Source: Rhodospirillales bacterium (GTDB lineage Bacteria > Pseudomonadota > Alphaproteobacteria > Rhodospirillales > Shumkoniaceae). From it: 64,000 bases of DNA. The notes beneath the pieces are model-generated. The model made no database searches and was not told the DNA's origin. It saw only the letters and a program-made list of their open reading frames with translations. Below are positions 39,787 to 49,143 of the stretch, piece by piece; position 1 is the first letter of the stretch, and each line of letters starts with the position of its first letter. A program made the position numbers and the translations under genes. The stretch spans positions 1 to 64,000 of the forward strand of contig JACZKS010000129.1 in NCBI GenBank assembly GCA_014859895.1. Direction: 5' to 3'.

Positions 39787-41556
39787 ATGGCCGGTGGCAT
39801 GACCACAGCGTCGAACATCCATACGGCGAGTCATCCCGAACTCTCGAGTGCCATCATCGAGGGTTCGCTCGACGCCATCCTCACCTTCGGAGAGGATGGG
39901 AACATCGCCACGTTCAATCCGGCGGCCGAACGGATGTTCGGCTACCCGGCCGCCGAGATCGTCGGGCGGCCCATCGAGACGCTGCTGCAGGGCGAGAGGC
40001 GCACGGGCGGGCGCGATCACGCCAAGATGGATTCGCTGTGGGACAAGCTGGCGGCCGACGGCAAGAATCACGAATGCATGGGCCGCACCCGTGACGAAGA
40101 GGCCCTTCACCTGGAAATCAGCGTCAGCCGGACGACGGTGGCCGACACCGCGGTCTTCATCCTGGTGGCGCGCGATGTCTCGTTGCGCAAGCGCGAGGAT
40201 GCCCATACCCGCTTCCTCGCCCATTTCGACAGCCTGACCGGCCTTCCCAACCGCACCCTTTTCGAGGAGCGGGCCAGCCAGGCGATCACCCAGACGCGGC
40301 GAACCGGCATGGTGCTGGCCCTGATGATGCTCGACCTCGACCGTTTCAAGGAGGTCAACGACTCGCTTGGCCATCAGGTCGGCGATCGGCTGTTGGCGGC
40401 CGCCGCCAAGCGAATCCGCGAGAGCGTACGCGAAACCGACACGGTCACCCGTCTGGGCGGCGACGAGTTCGCCGTTCTCGTCACCAACCTTGCCGACGCC
40501 ACCGGTGCCGCCACCGTCGGGGAAGCCATCGTGGCGGCGCTGAACAGTCCCTTCGATCTGGATGGAGAACGCATCATCACCAGCGCCAGCCTGGGGATCA
40601 CCACCTTCCCGGCCGACGGCGCCGGGGTCGACGTCCTGCTGCGCAATGCCGACCGCGCGCTTTACCGGGCCAAGGCCAAGGGCCGGAACACCTATCAGTT
40701 CTATGTCCCGGAAATGGACGCCATGATCCAGTCCCGCAAAGCCATGGAGAGGGATTTGCGCCATGCGCTGGACGCCGGCGAATTGTGCCTCGAATACCAG
40801 CCCGCCGTCGACGCCGCCACCGGCGAAATCACCAGCGTCGAGGTCCTGGTCCGCTGGAACAATCCCGAGCGCGGCCGCCTGCCGGCCCGCGAGTTCATCC
40901 CCGCCGTCGAGCGTACCGACCTGATCCTGCGTCTCGGCCGCTGGGTCATGCGCGAGGCCTGCACTCAGGTCAAGGCCTGGCGGGAACTCGGCCTGCCGAC
41001 CCCGCGACTCTCGATCAACCTGTCGCCGGCCGAACTGCACCACCGCGACCTGGTGGCCGAGATCGTCAAGATTCTGGACGAGATCGGCATAGCCGCGTCG
41101 CTGCTGCAACTGGAGTTCTCGGAAGAAGCCTTCCTGCTGGCGGTCCAGAAGAATCCCCAGGGCCTGGCCCGTCTGCGCCAGATGGGGGTCGGCATTTCGC
41201 TCGACGACTTCGGCAGCGGGGTCTCCTCCATCGAGGCGCTCAAGCGCCATCCAGTGAGCCGGCTCAAGGTCGACCGCTCGTTCCTCGACCGTCTGGACGA
41301 GGCCGACGAGGGCGAAACCCTGCTCGGCCCGCTGGTCGAACTGGCCCGCGGCCTGGGCGCCCAGGTGACCGTCGAATCGGTCGAAACCCGCGACCAGATG
41401 AAGGAAGCCCAACGGCGCGGCGCCACCGAACTCCAGGGCTACTTCCTGTGCCGGCCGGTCGACCCGGAAGTCCTCTCCGGCCTGCTCAGAGCCGGCAACC
41501 TCTATCTCGACGACGCCGTCACCGGCTTCATCGGCCGCAACACCTCCGGCAACTAG
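39787..41556 (+). CDS. PAS-GGDEF-EAL cyclic di-GMP signalling protein
   Basis: Cytosolic two-output protein, 589 residues. PAS sensor at about residues 18-135 (IIEGSLDAILTFGEDGNIATFNPAAERMFGYPAAEI, quoted by its ends), GGDEF at about 145-305 with an intact RLGGDEF site and an I-site RETD five residues before, and an EAL domain at about 320-570. The EAL signature itself reads EVL (SVEVLVRW), but other metal ligands appear kept: SINLSPAEL, LQLEFSEEAF, ISLDDFGSG and KVDRSFL. So both activities are possible, with phosphodiesterase activity less certain. A second ATG four codons in could be the true start. The TAG stop lies at REPIN C. Confidence 0.9.
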   Translation: MAGGMTTASNIHTASHPELSSAIIEGSLDAILTFGEDGNIATFNPAAERMFGYPAAEIVGRPIETLLQGERRTGGRDHAKMDSLWDKLAADGKNHECMGRTRDEEALHLEISVSRTTVADTAVFILVARDVSLRKREDAHTRFLAHFDSLTGLPNRTLFEERASQAITQTRRTGMVLALMMLDLDRFKEVNDSLGHQVGDRLLAAAAKRIRESVRETDTVTRLGGDEFAVLVTNLADATGAATVGEAIVAALNSPFDLDGERIITSASLGITTFPADGAGVDVLLRNADRALYRAKAKGRNTYQFYVPEMDAMIQSRKAMERDLRHALDAGELCLEYQPAVDAATGEITSVEVLVRWNNPERGRLPAREFIPAVERTDLILRLGRWVMREACTQVKAWRELGLPTPRLSINLSPAELHHRDLVAEIVKILDEIGIAASLLQLEFSEEAFLLAVQKNPQGLARLRQMGVGISLDDFGSGVSSIEALKRHPVSRLKVDRSFLDRLDEADEGETLLGPLVELARGLGAQVTVESVETRDQMKEAQRRGATELQGYFLCRPVDPEVLSGLLRAGNLYLDDAVTGFIGRNTSGN

Positions 41557-41563
41557 TTTCGGC

Positions 41564-41681
41564 TAGTTTCGGGGACACCATACTTAATTCGTAGTTTCGG
41601 GGACACCATACTTAATTCGCCCTCTTCGCCCCGGGCAACGACAACACCTCTTATGAATTAAGTATGGCGTCCCCGAAACTA
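41564..41681. repeat. REPIN-like repeat cluster C with tandem arms
   Basis: Two direct copies of the left arm (41564-41590 and 41592-41618), preceded by a fragment TAGTTTCGG at 41554-41562, are followed by one inverted arm (41655-41681) with a single base change (GCGTCC for GTGTCC). The cluster fills the 122-base gap between convergent stop codons: the TAG of the GGDEF-EAL gene and the TAG of the DinG-like gene are both part of the repeat ends. Confidence 0.92.
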
Positions 41682-44423
41682 TGATCCCAGGAAGGTGCGT
41701 GTGAGCGCGATGGCGTCGGCGAGGCCGATGCGCTGAAGGGCGACGCCGGCCGGAAAGGCGGAGGCGAAGCGCGACGGCATGGCCCGATCCAGCAGCACGA
41801 ACACGCCGCGGTCGGTGGCTCGGCGAATCAGCCGTCCATAGGCCTGCTTGAGCCGCAGGCGGGCCACCATGCCGTCGTAGTCGGCACCCCCGAACGCCTC
41901 CTTGCGGGCGCGGTGCAGAAGGGTCGGCCGCGGCCACGGCATGCGGTCGAAAACGATCAGCCGGAGCGAGCGGCCGGGCACGTCGACGCCGTCGCGCACC
42001 GCATCCGTGCCCAGGAGGCAGCTGTTCTCCTCGGCCCGGAAGATGTCGATGAGCGTCCCCGTGTCCATGGCGTCGACATGCTGGGCCAAGAGGCCGAGCC
42101 CGGCGGCATCGAGCGCCGGGCCGATCCGGCGGTGAACCTCGCGCAGGCGGCTGATGGCGGTGAACAGGCCGAGCCCGCCGCCGCCCGCCGCCAGGAACAG
42201 CTCGCGATAGGCCGCCGCCACCTGCTCGGCGCTGTTGCGCTCGACGTCGGTGACGATGAGGACGCGGGTCTGGGCCGCGTAGTCGAAAGGCGACTCGATG
42301 GCGGCCCGGTGCTCGCGGGCCGCCACGTGGCGGATGCCGACCCGAAGATCGGCCGCCGCCCAGTCGGCAGCCACATCGCCACTGCCGTCCCGGAGCGACG
42401 CCGAGGTGACCAGCAGGCCATGGGCCGGCTCGGCGACGGCGACGGCGAACGGCCGCATAGGGTCGATCCAGTGGCGGTGCATGCCGACGTCGATCTCGCG
42501 TCCGCCCTCGCGATCGATCGCCAGCCAGTCGACGAAATCGGCCGGCGTCTCGCCCTCCAGCGCCTTCAGCATGTCGCGCCAGCCGTTGAGCGCCATGACG
42601 CCACGGCGCTCCAGGCTGCGACAGACCGCCTCGATGCGGGAGCGGGACACCGTTTCCAGGGTATCGGCGTCGTCGTCGAGCTGCCGGGCCAGCGCGGCGA
42701 TCAGGGCAACCGTCGGGCCGCGCAGGGCGGAAAGCGCCGCGTCGAGCGCCCGGGCGGCCTCGATGAGGCCCGGAATGGGAGGCCGTGGATGCGCCTCCAG
42801 CCCATAGGGCGAGCGGCTGTCGGGATCGCGCGCCAGCACCTGCTGGCGGACGCGGGCCAGGAAGGCTTCGGCCGGTCCCACCGGATTGCCCCCCGCGATG
42901 CGCTCCCGCCAACCCGGGCCCGGCAGGGCGCGCGCCGCATGGAGCAGGGCGTCCAGCGCCTCGGCCGCCTTGTCGGCGCCGTCGGTCAGCAGGTCCTCGA
43001 CGCGGGCCTTGAGCCCGCGGCTGCGCGACCGCCCGCGCGCCTCGGCGCCTAGAAGCCAACGCCGGAGCTCGGCGGTTTCGTAGCCCGACAGGTGGGCCGA
43101 GAAGGCGGCGTCGGCGGCATCGAACAGGTGGTGGCCCTCGTCGAAGACGTAGCGCACCGGCATCGCCGCCTCCTCGCCGCCGCCCAGCGCCGCCTGGATC
43201 ATCACCAGGGCGTGGTTGGCGACGACGATCTCGGCCCGCCGGGCCCGGCGGATCGAGCGTTCGACGAAGCACTTGCGGTAGTGTGGGCAGGCCGAATAGA
43301 TGCATTCGCCCCGCGTGTCGGTCAGATCAAGCGTCAGGTTGCGCCCGACCAGGCCGGCCAGCCAGGCCGGAAAATCGCCGCCCACCATGTCGCCGTCGCG
43401 GGAAGCCAGGGCCCAGCGCGCCATCAGCCCCAGCGGCACCGCCCCCGGGGCGCCCTGTGCCGGCAGCCGGGCCACCGCCTCGTCCATGTTGAGCAGACAG
43501 AAATAGTTCTCGCGGCCCTTGCGGATGACCACCTTCTCGGCCTTGCGGTCGGGATCGGGATAGACGCGGTCGAGCTCGGCGTCGAGCTGGCGCTGGAGGT
43601 TGCGCGTGAAGGTGCTGATCCACACGCCGGAACCGTTCTTCTCGGCCCACACGCTGGCCGGTGCCAGATAGCCCAGCGTCTTGCCGACACCGGTACCGGC
43701 CTCGGCGATGACGAAGTGGGGCTCGCCGGCAACATCGCGCGGCTGGAACGCCGCCGCGACCTGCGAGGCGTATTCGGCCTGCTGCGGGCGCTCCTCGGCG
43801 GCCTCGCCCAACAACCGGACCAGGCGGGCCCGCGCCTCGACGGGCTCGACCGGCCAATCGCCGGTCGGCGGCTCGAGCGGCCGTTCGGTCCATTCCTTGA
43901 GGCGCAGCCACACGCGCAGTCCGTTGGCCAGCCCGCGCGAATGTGGGATCTCGCCTGCCCCGAGGGCGGCCAGCACGGCGCCGCCCCACGGCCAGCCGCC
44001 GTTGGCCATCGCCCAAGCGACGGGCGCCGCCCTGGAATCGGCGCCGGTGAGTTCGGCCAGCAAGGCGCGCGTCGCCGCCAGCAGGGTCGCCGCCGCCTGC
44101 TCCAGCGTCGAAGGCAGTGGCAGGTCGAGCGCCTCGGCCAGGCCGCGCGGTGTCGGCAGGCAGAAGCGGGCTGGCCGCACGAAAGCGAAGAGTTCCAGCA
44201 GGTCCAGCGCCTCGAAGCGGGCCGTGCCCAACCGCCGGGCGGTTTCGGGGGCATGGCAGACCAGGGGCGCCAAGCCGTCTTCGATGCGCCGCGCCGCCTC
44301 GGGAAGCGCCAAAGTCTCCACCTCGCCGTCGGGGCTCACCCAGGCGGCGGCGCGTAGGCCGGCGACGACGGCCGGGGCTTGCGGCATGAGCACGCGGGCG
44401 GAAGGGGACACGCTTGGCGTCAT
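41679..44423 (-). CDS. DinG/YoaA-like ATP-dependent DNA helicase with iron-sulfur cluster
   Basis: XPD-like superfamily 2 helicase, 5'-3', of the DinG type, 914 residues. An unusual N-terminal 190 residues precede the helicase core; its fold is not clear. Walker A is EAGTGVGKTLGYLAP. Four Cys that would hold a 4Fe-4S cluster are in NYFCLLN and GECIYSACPHYRKC. The DEAH box reads DEGHH. C-terminal motifs include LLVTSASLRDGSGD, LGTDAVRDGVDVPG and RLKQAYGRLIRR. DinG clears R-loops and other replication blocks. ATG at 44423 is preferred (MTPSVSP). Its TAG stop belongs to the repeat cluster C. Confidence 0.87.
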   Translation of the reverse strand: MTPSVSPSARVLMPQAPAVVAGLRAAAWVSPDGEVETLALPEAARRIEDGLAPLVCHAPETARRLGTARFEALDLLELFAFVRPARFCLPTPRGLAEALDLPLPSTLEQAAATLLAATRALLAELTGADSRAAPVAWAMANGGWPWGGAVLAALGAGEIPHSRGLANGLRVWLRLKEWTERPLEPPTGDWPVEPVEARARLVRLLGEAAEERPQQAEYASQVAAAFQPRDVAGEPHFVIAEAGTGVGKTLGYLAPASVWAEKNGSGVWISTFTRNLQRQLDAELDRVYPDPDRKAEKVVIRKGRENYFCLLNMDEAVARLPAQGAPGAVPLGLMARWALASRDGDMVGGDFPAWLAGLVGRNLTLDLTDTRGECIYSACPHYRKCFVERSIRRARRAEIVVANHALVMIQAALGGGEEAAMPVRYVFDEGHHLFDAADAAFSAHLSGYETAELRRWLLGAEARGRSRSRGLKARVEDLLTDGADKAAEALDALLHAARALPGPGWRERIAGGNPVGPAEAFLARVRQQVLARDPDSRSPYGLEAHPRPPIPGLIEAARALDAALSALRGPTVALIAALARQLDDDADTLETVSRSRIEAVCRSLERRGVMALNGWRDMLKALEGETPADFVDWLAIDREGGREIDVGMHRHWIDPMRPFAVAVAEPAHGLLVTSASLRDGSGDVAADWAAADLRVGIRHVAAREHRAAIESPFDYAAQTRVLIVTDVERNSAEQVAAAYRELFLAAGGGGLGLFTAISRLREVHRRIGPALDAAGLGLLAQHVDAMDTGTLIDIFRAEENSCLLGTDAVRDGVDVPGRSLRLIVFDRMPWPRPTLLHRARKEAFGGADYDGMVARLRLKQAYGRLIRRATDRGVFVLLDRAMPSRFASAFPAGVALQRIGLADAIALTRTFLGS

Positions 44424-44483
44424 GGTGCGGAGTATAGTGGGCGGCGCCCTCTCCGCCACCTCGGAAACTGCCCTCGGCCGCCC

Positions 44484-45575
44484 CTATTTCCCGCACATCC
44501 GGCGGACCGATCGCCAATGCTCGGGGTCGATCGGGCGGATCTCGGTCGGCGGGGAATCGATGGCCGCCGCCCGCTCGGCCGACGGCGGATGGGTGGAAAA
44601 GAAGCCGAGCAGGAGTTCCTGGTCCTTGTACTCGGCGCTCAGCCGCTCGAAGAAGCGGGCGAGAGCGCGCGGATCGAGGCCGTTTCGGCGCAGGATATCG
44701 ACGCCCAGTTCATCGGCCGCCCGCTCCATGTCCCGCGAATAGGCGTTGCCCAGCAGCAGCGAGCCGACCCCGCCCAACACCGTGCCGCCGGCGATGTCGC
44801 CGAAAAAGAGGCCGAAGAAGGCGGAAACAGTGGCCCGCTCGATGGCGATGCGGGTGGGATGGCGCATCATGACGTGGCCGATCTCGTGGGCCAGCACGCC
44901 GGCCAACTCGTCGCCCGACTGGACGAAACCGAGCAGGCCGGAGAACACGACGATGTGGCCGCCCGGCAGCGCCACGGCATTCACCAAAGGCGAACGCACC
45001 ACCCAGATCCGCAGGGGGACGGCCCCGTCCGCCGCCGTCGGCCGCACCCGGTCCAACACCATCTGCAATCGATAGTAATTGTCAGAGTCGCCACAGATGG
45101 CCGGCGATTTGCCGGATGGGCGGCCGACGGCATCGGCGATGCCGGTCACCAGGCGGGCGCCGAAGCGGTGTTCGACATCGCCGGGAATGGCCTCGGCGAT
45201 CAGGCCGGCCAGGGCCGGCAGCACCAGCCAGAAGAACAGCGAGACAACCGTGACGGCGGCACTTCCCCACAACAAGATGGGTCGCCAGAGGGCACGGCCG
45301 CTGCCATCACCCCTCGCCAAGTCGGGACATGCCGCGCGGATCGCCGCAGTGGCTTCGTCGTCGGCGACGCTGAGGCGCTCGTCGCTGCCCAGACGTCGCA
45401 GGCGCAGCCCGGGACGCGCCGCCTCGGGCGGGTCGGCGTCGCGCACCTCGGCGGCCGGCCAACGCACCCGGCGGCCGCCCTCCAACTCGATGACGAGATC
45501 CCGCCCTTCCGCGAAAAGGACGGCGGGACGCCCCTGCGCCGAAACACCGTCGCGGTAGGTGGCGGCGAAGCGCAT
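44484..45575 (-). CDS. M48 family metalloprotease
   Basis: Membrane-linked zinc protease of the HtpX/Ste24/BepA class (363 residues). Residues 1-80 form a small beta domain (DUF7092-like) with an ArgArg-rich start; a membrane helix lies at about 98-125. The zinc motif LAHEIGHVMMRH is in the centre, preceded by VNAVALPGGHIVVFSGLL, and the third ligand Glu is in ERAADELGVDIL. SYSTHPPSxxR appears as FFSTHPPSAERAAAI. Such proteins clear misfolded membrane or outer-membrane proteins. Starts three bases after the yjgN-family stop, so it is the second gene of that operon. Confidence 0.9.
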   Translation of the reverse strand: MRFAATYRDGVSAQGRPAVLFAEGRDLVIELEGGRRVRWPAAEVRDADPPEAARPGLRLRRLGSDERLSVADDEATAAIRAACPDLARGDGSGRALWRPILLWGSAAVTVVSLFFWLVLPALAGLIAEAIPGDVEHRFGARLVTGIADAVGRPSGKSPAICGDSDNYYRLQMVLDRVRPTAADGAVPLRIWVVRSPLVNAVALPGGHIVVFSGLLGFVQSGDELAGVLAHEIGHVMMRHPTRIAIERATVSAFFGLFFGDIAGGTVLGGVGSLLLGNAYSRDMERAADELGVDILRRNGLDPRALARFFERLSAEYKDQELLLGFFSTHPPSAERAAAIDSPPTEIRPIDPEHWRSVRRMCGK

Positions 45576-45578
45576 CGC

Positions 45579-46799
45579 CTAGATCGCCCCGACGTCCAGC
45601 GCGTCGGCCAGCCCTTCGCCGAAGCGCGGTTCCTCCTTCGGCGCCTGGGTGACGCGATCGAGATCATCGATGTCGTGGATGGAAAGCGTGGTCCACACGT
45701 GGCGCACCGTCTGGAAGACGGCGATGGGATAGGTGATGAGGGGCAGAAGCACCAGCATCAGGACGGCGACGGCAATGCCCACCACCATGCCCACCATCTG
45801 GTTCGCCGGACTTGCCATCCCGCCCACAACCGGAACGAAGGCGAAACCCAGGACAACAGCAAACAGAATCAGCACGATCGTCCAGGCGAGAACGAACGCC
45901 GGCAGGATGGCACGAGCCCGCAGACGCGACTCCAGCCTGGCGCCGCCCACAGTCGTAAGGCCCAGCAAATAGCGGCCTTCGAATATCCGGTAAAGGACGA
46001 ACAGGATGAACCCGGCGAGAATGGCGATGACGACGGCGGCGATGGCCTTGCCGGGCGATCCCCCGGAAATCTGGGCATCGTCGAGAAGCGCAAATATCGT
46101 GTCGCCGTAGCCAAGGGCCAACGTTCCCGCCACGATGGCAATAGGAATGCCCCACACCCCCAGCCAGCGCAGAACCAACGGACGCGCTGGGCCATTCATG
46201 GCAATGGTCTGGTTGCCCAGACGCATGCGGGCAACGCGGAACTTGGCCAGGTCGAGGCGCGCCCACGGCGTGATGAAGCCGAGGGTCAGCACTTGGCCGA
46301 TCCGCCACAGGAAGGCGCGGCCGGCATACTTGAGCGCGCCGTTTTCCATGCCGAAGCGGATGCCCCGCCAGCGGGTGCGGGTCAGCCGGTAGCGCCACAT
46401 GCGGTAGACAGCGAAATCGATCAGGAACAGCAAGACGGCGAAATAGCCGACGTCAAGCGCGACACCGATCCATTCCGATCCGCCCTCGGCCACCAGGCGC
46501 AGCACGGAGGAGGCCACCGACAGCGGCACCAGCACGGCGATGACGATGAGAAAGCCGACCAGCAACTCGGTCGCCTTGCCGGTGTATTCCAGCGGCTCGC
46601 CGGCAATCACCACGTTGCCCCAGAAGTACCGTCGCAGGCGGGTCTTTGCCCAGAATCGGTAGATGCCCAACGTCAGCAGGGTGAGCCCCATGGTCTTGAG
46701 CACAAGCATGAACAGGGCGCCGCGCCGCCCCGAAAATTGCGGCACGACTGGACCGGCCGGCAGCATCGCCGCAGCCGGCGCTTCCTGACTCTCGCTCAT
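45579..46799 (-). CDS. YjgN/DUF898 family membrane protein
   Basis: Polytopic inner-membrane protein (406 residues) of the YjgN family, function unknown. The repeated motif TLGIYRFWAKTRLRRYFWGN (residues about 42-61) and its echo TLGFITPWARLDLAKFRVARM identify it, as do YTGKATELLVGFLI and the Trp-rich RMWRYRLTRTRWRGIRFGM. About eight helices. A GGGGGGA Shine-Dalgarno precedes the ATG at 46799. The pairing with an M48 protease is often seen in Proteobacteria and suggests a shared envelope role. Confidence 0.88.
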   Translation of the reverse strand: MSESQEAPAAAMLPAGPVVPQFSGRRGALFMLVLKTMGLTLLTLGIYRFWAKTRLRRYFWGNVVIAGEPLEYTGKATELLVGFLIVIAVLVPLSVASSVLRLVAEGGSEWIGVALDVGYFAVLLFLIDFAVYRMWRYRLTRTRWRGIRFGMENGALKYAGRAFLWRIGQVLTLGFITPWARLDLAKFRVARMRLGNQTIAMNGPARPLVLRWLGVWGIPIAIVAGTLALGYGDTIFALLDDAQISGGSPGKAIAAVVIAILAGFILFVLYRIFEGRYLLGLTTVGGARLESRLRARAILPAFVLAWTIVLILFAVVLGFAFVPVVGGMASPANQMVGMVVGIAVAVLMLVLLPLITYPIAVFQTVRHVWTTLSIHDIDDLDRVTQAPKEEPRFGEGLADALDVGAI

Positions 46800-46922
46800 C
46801 GCATATCCCCCCAAGGCTGGTCGAACGACAGTCCGTCACTATTTTTGCGAGCAGCATGCCACAATGGCTTCGGCGGGCAAACAATCATCTGCCGTCGGCA
46901 AACTGCGGCATGCACGCCGAAA

Positions 46923-46950
46923 ACTATAATACTTCAAAACAATATGGCAA
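46923..46950 (-). promoter_or_regulatory. candidate promoter of the yjgN-M48 operon
   Basis: On the minus strand TTGCCA (46950-46945), 16-base spacer, TATAGT (46928-46923). Leader of roughly 115 bases. Confidence 0.4.
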
Positions 46951-47001
46951 CACACGACCATTACTATTTAAATGACGGATAAACACGGCCCGGCATACTG
47001 C

Positions 47002-47031
47002 TTGAAAAAAAATGCAAAGCGGGAGTAAAAT
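47002..47031 (+). promoter_or_regulatory. candidate promoter of the symporter gene
   Basis: TTGAAA (47002-47007), 18-base spacer, TAAAAT (47026-47031). It predicts a leader of about 220 bases, long enough to hold regulation. Confidence 0.5.
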
Positions 47032-47257
47032 TCACGCCACGTCTTGGTTGTTCTTCGTTTTCGACAAAAAACACAGGTTCGATGGCAATGGGGGAGCCCG
47101 ATCGAAGATCACCGACGTCAATCGCACTTGAAAGGCGCGGGCGGAAGGGCTGCCGGCGCCTTTGCCGTTGATCGTACCGTGAGGGGCGGAAGGCGCCCCG
47201 TATCCACCGGATGCGGGGGGTCGGCGTTCACAAAAAGAGAGTGGGAGGAAGCAATTC

Positions 47258-48502
47258 ATGTGGAAAACGTGGTCGAGTATTAAGTTGTGGAAGCGTATCG
47301 CCGGGGGACTGATTCTCGGCGTCATCGTCGGCATCGCGATGAGCGGCGCGCCGGGCGTGGTCGACACCTGGATCAAGCCGTTCGGCACCTTGTTCCTCAA
47401 CTTCATCAAGATGCTCATCGTGCCCCTGGTGTTCCTGTCACTGGTGGTCGGCGTGACCTCGCTCAAGGACCCGGCCCGGATGGGGCGGATCGGCATCAAG
47501 ACGGTCGGCTGGTACCTGGTGACCACCGCCTTCGCCGTCGTCCTTGGCCTCGTCTTCGCCTTGGTGTTCCAGCCGGGTACCGGCGTCGAGAAGGTTGCCG
47601 CCGCGGCTCCCAAGGCCGCCGCCCTTCCGTCGGTGGTCGACACGTTCCTCAACCTGGTTCCCACCAACCCGGTCGGCGCGCTGGCCAGCGGCAACATCCT
47701 GCAGATCATCGTCTTCGCCATCGTCGTCGGCATCGCCATCAACTTCGTCGGCCCGAAGGCCGATCCGCTGGAGCGGGTGATGCAGGCCGGCGCCGACGTC
47801 ATGTACAAAATGACCGCCGGCGTCATGGAACTGGCCCCGCTCGGCGTCTTCGCCCTGATGGCCTGGGTAGCCGCCAAATACGGCCTCAGCATCCTGCTGC
47901 CATTGGCCAAGATCATCGTCTGCGTCTACGTCGCCTGCATCCTCCATGCCATCGTGGTTTACGGCCTGATCCTCAAACTCTATGGCGGGCTCAATCCGGT
48001 GCAGTTCTTCAAGGGCATCGTCGACGCCCAGATGGTAGCCTTCACCACCACCAGCAGCGCCGGCACGTTGCCGGTGACACTGCGCTGCACGCAGGACAAC
48101 CTCGGCGTTTCGGTCGGCGTCTCCAGCTTCGTGCTGCCGCTGGGCGCCACCATCAACATGGACGGCACGGCCATCTATGAAGCCATCGCCGCCGTGTTCG
48201 TCGCCCAGGTCTTCGGCGTCACCCTGGGAGGCGGCGACTACCTCATGATCGTCATCGTCGCGACGCTGGCCTCGATCGGCGCCGCCGGTGTTCCCGGCGC
48301 CGGCCTGATCATGCTGACCATGGTGCTGACCACCATCGGCCTGCCGCTCGAGGGCTTGGCCATCGTCGCCGGCATCGACCGCATCCTCGACATGGCGCGC
48401 ACCACCATCAACGTCACCGGCGATGCCATGGTCTCTTGCGTCGTCGCCAAGAGCGAGGGCGAACTCAACAAGGCGGTTTACGATGCCGCACCGGTTGCCT
48501 GA
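47258..48502 (+). CDS. dicarboxylate/amino acid:cation symporter
   Basis: DAACS family (GltP/DctA-like) secondary transporter, 414 residues, eight helices and two re-entrant hairpins. Signature parts: [21 protein letters not shown] near the start, the serine-rich hairpin [27 protein letters not shown] (ion site), [13 protein letters not shown] and [17 protein letters not shown] with the substrate-binding Asp, Arg and Asn. The Arg in MARTTINV favours acidic substrates (glutamate, aspartate, or C4-dicarboxylates). GGAGGAAG six bases before the ATG fixes the start. Terminated by the hairpin at 48532-48568. Confidence 0.92.
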   Translation: MWKTWSSIKLWKRIAGGLILGVIVGIAMSGAPGVVDTWIKPFGTLFLNFIKMLIVPLVFLSLVVGVTSLKDPARMGRIGIKTVGWYLVTTAFAVVLGLVFALVFQPGTGVEKVAAAAPKAAALPSVVDTFLNLVPTNPVGALASGNILQIIVFAIVVGIAINFVGPKADPLERVMQAGADVMYKMTAGVMELAPLGVFALMAWVAAKYGLSILLPLAKIIVCVYVACILHAIVVYGLILKLYGGLNPVQFFKGIVDAQMVAFTTTSSAGTLPVTLRCTQDNLGVSVGVSSFVLPLGATINMDGTAIYEAIAAVFVAQVFGVTLGGGDYLMIVIVATLASIGAAGVPGAGLIMLTMVLTTIGLPLEGLAIVAGIDRILDMARTTINVTGDAMVSCVVAKSEGELNKAVYDAAPVA

Positions 48503-48531
48503 ACCGGCATCGGTATTCTTTCTGCGCGTTC

Positions 48532-48568
48532 GGGGCCGCCAGCGGAACGCCGGCGGCCCCTTCCTTTT
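48532..48568 (+). terminator. intrinsic terminator after the symporter gene
   Basis: GGGGCCGCC (48532-48540) pairs with GGCGGCCCC (48552-48560) around an 11-base loop, followed by TTCCTTTT. It lies 30 bases after the stop codon and ahead of msrA. Confidence 0.8.
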
Positions 48569-48663
48569 CAAAGGTCCGTGAGCCCCCTTCCCACCCGTTG
48601 CAAGCCGCCGCGCCGTCCTTACATAGAAAGCGGCGAAACCGAGGGTGGAAAGGCATCGATTCC

Positions 48664-49137
48664 ATGACCACGCAGCAGGCGACCTTCGCGGCGGGATGCT
48701 TCTGGGGCGTCGAGGCCGCCTTTCGCCAGGTAAAGGGCGTCATCGACGTCGAGTCGGGCTACACCGGCGGCACCAACAACAATCCCACCTACCACGACGT
48801 CTGCGGCGGCCGCACCGGGCACGCCGAAGCGGTGCGCGTCACCTACGACCCCGCGCTGGTAAGCTACGAAAACCTGCTCGACGTGTTCTGGCAGATCCAC
48901 GATCCGACGACGCCGAACCGCCAGGGCCCCGACGTCGGCACCCAGTACCGCTCGGCGGTGTTCTTCCATGACGCCGACCAGGAAAAGGCGGTTCGCGCCG
49001 CCAAGCAACACCTCGAACAATCGGGCCGCCTGCGCCGCCCCGTGGTCACCGAGATCGCACCGGCCGCCCCGTTCTGGCGGGCCGAGGAGTACCACCAGCG
49101 CTACCACGAGAAGCACGGTGGCCACTGCGCGATATAG
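48664..49137 (+). CDS. msrA: peptide-methionine (S)-S-oxide reductase
   Basis: Repairs methionine sulfoxide (S epimer) in proteins. The catalytic motif is [12 protein letters not shown] with the reactive Cys12; conserved [26 protein letters not shown] and [23 protein letters not shown] follow (quoted by their ends). There is a likely resolving Cys near the end in HGGHCAI. Length of 157 residues is that of a compact MsrA with no fused MsrB. It converges on the YbaK-type gene with a six-base gap. Confidence 0.95.
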   Translation: MTTQQATFAAGCFWGVEAAFRQVKGVIDVESGYTGGTNNNPTYHDVCGGRTGHAEAVRVTYDPALVSYENLLDVFWQIHDPTTPNRQGPDVGTQYRSAVFFHDADQEKAVRAAKQHLEQSGRLRRPVVTEIAPAAPFWRAEEYHQRYHEKHGGHCAI

Positions 49138-49143
49138 GCGCCC

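Larger units (their letters stand above)
46800..47257. other. 458-base AT-rich divergent intergenic region
   Basis: No gene was found. It separates the divergent yjgN-family and symporter genes. Its centre (about 46910-47080) is markedly AT-rich compared with the rest of the window and holds candidate promoters in both directions (listed separately). The remaining 200 bases before the symporter gene form a long GC-rich leader with small inverted stretches but no riboswitch I can name. Confidence 0.6.

Noticed and set aside
39520..41412. A 630-residue minus-strand frame opposite the GGDEF-EAL gene
   Set aside because: Shadow of the plus-strand gene, with no recognisable motif and no ribosome site.
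44379..46982. An 867-residue plus-strand frame across the M48 and yjgN-family genes
   Set aside because: It is rich in His, Arg, Gln and Asp with no domain pattern and is antisense to two recognisable genes.
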